A stretch of DNA of 64,000 bases from Planctomycetia bacterium (lineage in GTDB: Bacteria; Planctomycetota; Planctomycetia; Pirellulales; PNKZ01). Location of the stretch: contig JAIOPP010000074.1 of the NCBI GenBank assembly GCA_021413845.1, forward strand, positions 22,807 to 86,806, given 5' to 3'. The notes under the pieces are model-generated. The model was given only the letters and a program-made list of their open reading frames with translations, made no database searches and had not been told where the DNA came from. Of this stretch, positions 62,831 to 64,000 are shown piece by piece (the stretch's first letter is position 1; the number at the start of each line of letters is the position of its first letter). The translations under genes and the position numbers were made by a program.

Positions 62831-63730
62831 CTAGCCCGGCAGGATTCCGAGGCGCACGAGCTTGCTGCGGCATTCGTCGCGCTCGCGGCTCTTGGCAATG
62901 GGAGCCCAGGTGGGATCTTGGACGGCGAGAAAGTCTTCGTCGGTGGCTGCGCGGCCGGCAGCCGAGGCGCGGGCCGTGAGACGGCCGATCACTTCCACAT
63001 CGAGCCGGGTCAGGAACATCCCTTGCTGTCGAAAGTCGACGAACGCTTCCCACACGAGCGGGAAGAGCGGCTTGATGATCTGCTCCCCCATCGCCGCGGC
63101 ATACTCGCGAATCTCCAGCTGCGCGTGGCTATCCATCCGCAGCGAAAGGAAATGGAGCAAGTTGTGCAAATCGACTTTCCAATACGCCTCGGTGTAGGTC
63201 GACAGCGGCAAGTCTTTGCGAGCTTGCTCGCGAGCGACTCCGAGCTCGATGCGGCGCTCGTACAGCGCGCGGGTCTTATCCAAGAGCTCGGCCTCGGAGG
63301 CGGTGAGCTCGGCGCCGATCTCCGGCGAAAGGAAGTCGGCGCTTCCTTGGCGGTTGTTCGCGGCCTGCCCGCGCCATTGGTCGGCGGGCGTGTGCTGCGC
63401 GGCGTCGATGGCGAGCGAGTAGCGCGTCGAGTATTCGTTGACGTTCGCCGTGCGGTGGCGAATCCATTGGCGCCAGGTATCCATCGGCACGCGGCAGAGG
63501 AACTTCACCTCGACCATCTCGAACGGCGTGCTATGGCGATGGCGCATCAAATAGCGGATCAGGCCCCGATCGTCGGAAACTTTTTTCGTCCCCTCGCCGT
63601 AGCTCACCCGCGCCGCCTGCACGACGGCCTGATCGTCTCCCATCACATCGACGAGACAGACGAAGCCGTCGTCGAGCACAGGGACTTTCTTCCAACGGAG
63701 TTCTTCGACCTGAGCGGCATTCGTAGGCAT
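62831..63730 (-). CDS. thyX: FAD-dependent thymidylate synthase ThyX
   Basis: A 299-residue ThyX from ATG 63730 (MPTNAAQVEELRWKKVPVL). The ThyX signature RHRTANVNEYSTRY matches RHR-x7-8-S with the essential R-H-R and SxRY; RHRHSTPFEMVEVKF and GQAANNRQGSADF follow. It converts dUMP to dTMP with FAD, NADPH and methylene-folate, the alternative to ThyA. The extra upstream frame to 63841 is unused. A TACAAT box lies 48 nt upstream. Confidence 0.96.
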   Translation of the reverse strand: MPTNAAQVEELRWKKVPVLDDGFVCLVDVMGDDQAVVQAARVSYGEGTKKVSDDRGLIRYLMRHRHSTPFEMVEVKFLCRVPMDTWRQWIRHRTANVNEYSTRYSLAIDAAQHTPADQWRGQAANNRQGSADFLSPEIGAELTASEAELLDKTRALYERRIELGVAREQARKDLPLSTYTEAYWKVDLHNLLHFLSLRMDSHAQLEIREYAAAMGEQIIKPLFPLVWEAFVDFRQQGMFLTRLDVEVIGRLTARASAAGRAATDEDFLAVQDPTWAPIAKSRERDECRSKLVRLGILPG

Positions 63731-63772
63731 GGCAAGATCACGAAGAGAGCGGGGTGCGAATTCGACCGGGCT

Positions 63773-63778
63773 ATTGTA
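63773..63778 (-). promoter_or_regulatory. Candidate -10 box for thyX
   Basis: TACAAT on the minus strand at 63778-63773. A start near 63766 gives a leader of about 36 nt to the thyX ATG. The -35 hexamer (TGCCGA) is weak. Confidence 0.45.
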
Positions 63779-63898
63779 GCGAAGCCGGAGAGCGCTCGGC
63801 AGGGGCGTGGAAACGGTCCTGAAATCGAGCGATTGCCGCAATTGCCACCAGCAACCACTCGGGTGGCACCTATAGGAAGCTCTCGGTCAAGATACACC

Positions 63899-63920
63899 GC
63901 GGGCGCGGGCCCGCTTTTTT
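63899..63920 (+). terminator. Possible plus-strand terminator near the window end
   Basis: GCGGGC (63899-63904), loop GCGG, GCCCGC (63909-63914) followed by six T (63915-63920). No plus-strand gene precedes it closely, so it may belong to a leader of a gene beyond the window or be fortuitous. Confidence 0.35.
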
Positions 63921-64000
63921 CTCTTCTTGTCGGAGAGGGGCTTGTTCGGGGGTTACGTTCGGGTCGGGGCGTTCGTGCCTTTCGGCGACGTCTGGGGGGC

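Larger units (their letters stand above)
63731..64000. other. Upstream region of thyX and window edge, no gene seen
   Basis: 270 nt. It holds the thyX -10 box and a T-run hairpin, and no credible frame. The next gene is outside the window. Confidence 0.35.

Noticed and set aside
63841..63920. T-box-like string GGGTGGCACC (63861-63870) followed by a T-run hairpin
   Set aside because: The string matches the conserved T-box bases, but the terminator stem is not complementary to it, the needed stem I and specifier would run antisense into thyX, and no aminoacyl-tRNA gene is visible. Chance is more likely.

Overview
The window is a gene-dense, high-GC (roughly 60%, estimated by eye) bacterial chromosome segment, almost certainly from a planctomycete. 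The evidence is two operons pairing a DUF1549/DUF1553 cytochrome-like protein with a DUF1501 protein, a large secreted protein with a beta-propeller-like half, a HEAT-like region and a C-terminal CxxCH haem site, secreted ceramidase-like and esterase-like enzymes, and many long collinear minus-strand runs. I see no rRNA, tRNA, CRISPR array, insertion sequence or prophage, so this looks like core or housekeeping chromosome. No species is claimed.

Layout. 1-5.2 kb: a partial gene, a TYW1-like radical SAM protein, then a minus-strand run of D-aminoacylase-like amidohydrolase, secreted esterase and a small secreted protein. 5.3-11.2 kb: membrane-anchored MsrA, a sigma-54 two-component pair, and a DNA methyltransferase carrying a duplicated helical module and a GIY-YIG-like C-terminus. 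11.6-13.6 kb: ammonium transporter plus P-II. 13.8-18.7 kb: haem/propeller protein, ceramidase-like enzyme, small CxxC protein. 18.7-19.9 kb: a very GC-rich stretch with no credible gene. 19.9-22.4 kb: infA, a secreted acidic protein and a perfect bidirectional terminator. 22.4-29 kb: a three-gene Bat-like cluster (two VWA-type membrane proteins and a DUF58 protein), then serC. 29-34.9 kb: SRPBCC-SDR fusion, PfkB kinase, lipid A-type acyltransferase, cutA, UbiD-family decarboxylase.

34.9-35.4 kb holds the most unusual item: two tandem paralogous 40-codon ORFs, each with AAGGAG exactly 6 nt before an ATC codon and no canonical start in a suitable place. 35.5-43.6 kb: YihY/BrkB protein, a DUF3445 haem demethylase-like protein, and an operon of DabA with two proton-pump-like membrane subunits (predicted energy-coupled inorganic carbon uptake). 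44-50.5 kb: YciE-like protein, flippase-like membrane protein, first DUF1501/DUF1549 pair. 50.7-53 kb: a second P-II gene behind a probable sigma-54 promoter, preceded by a sigma-54 activator split by an in-frame TAA. 53.2-56 kb: a hypothetical protein, rpiB, and a TsaC/Sua5-type domain fused to a YwlE-type phosphatase. 56.3-63.7 kb: SDR, second DUF1501/DUF1549 pair, SnoaL/NTF2-like protein, thyX.

Functional themes are nitrogen sensing (amt with P-II, second P-II with a sigma-54 activator), inorganic carbon uptake (dab), planctomycete secreted redox/hydrolase operons, and envelope functions (acyltransferase, Bat-like cluster, YihY, flippase).
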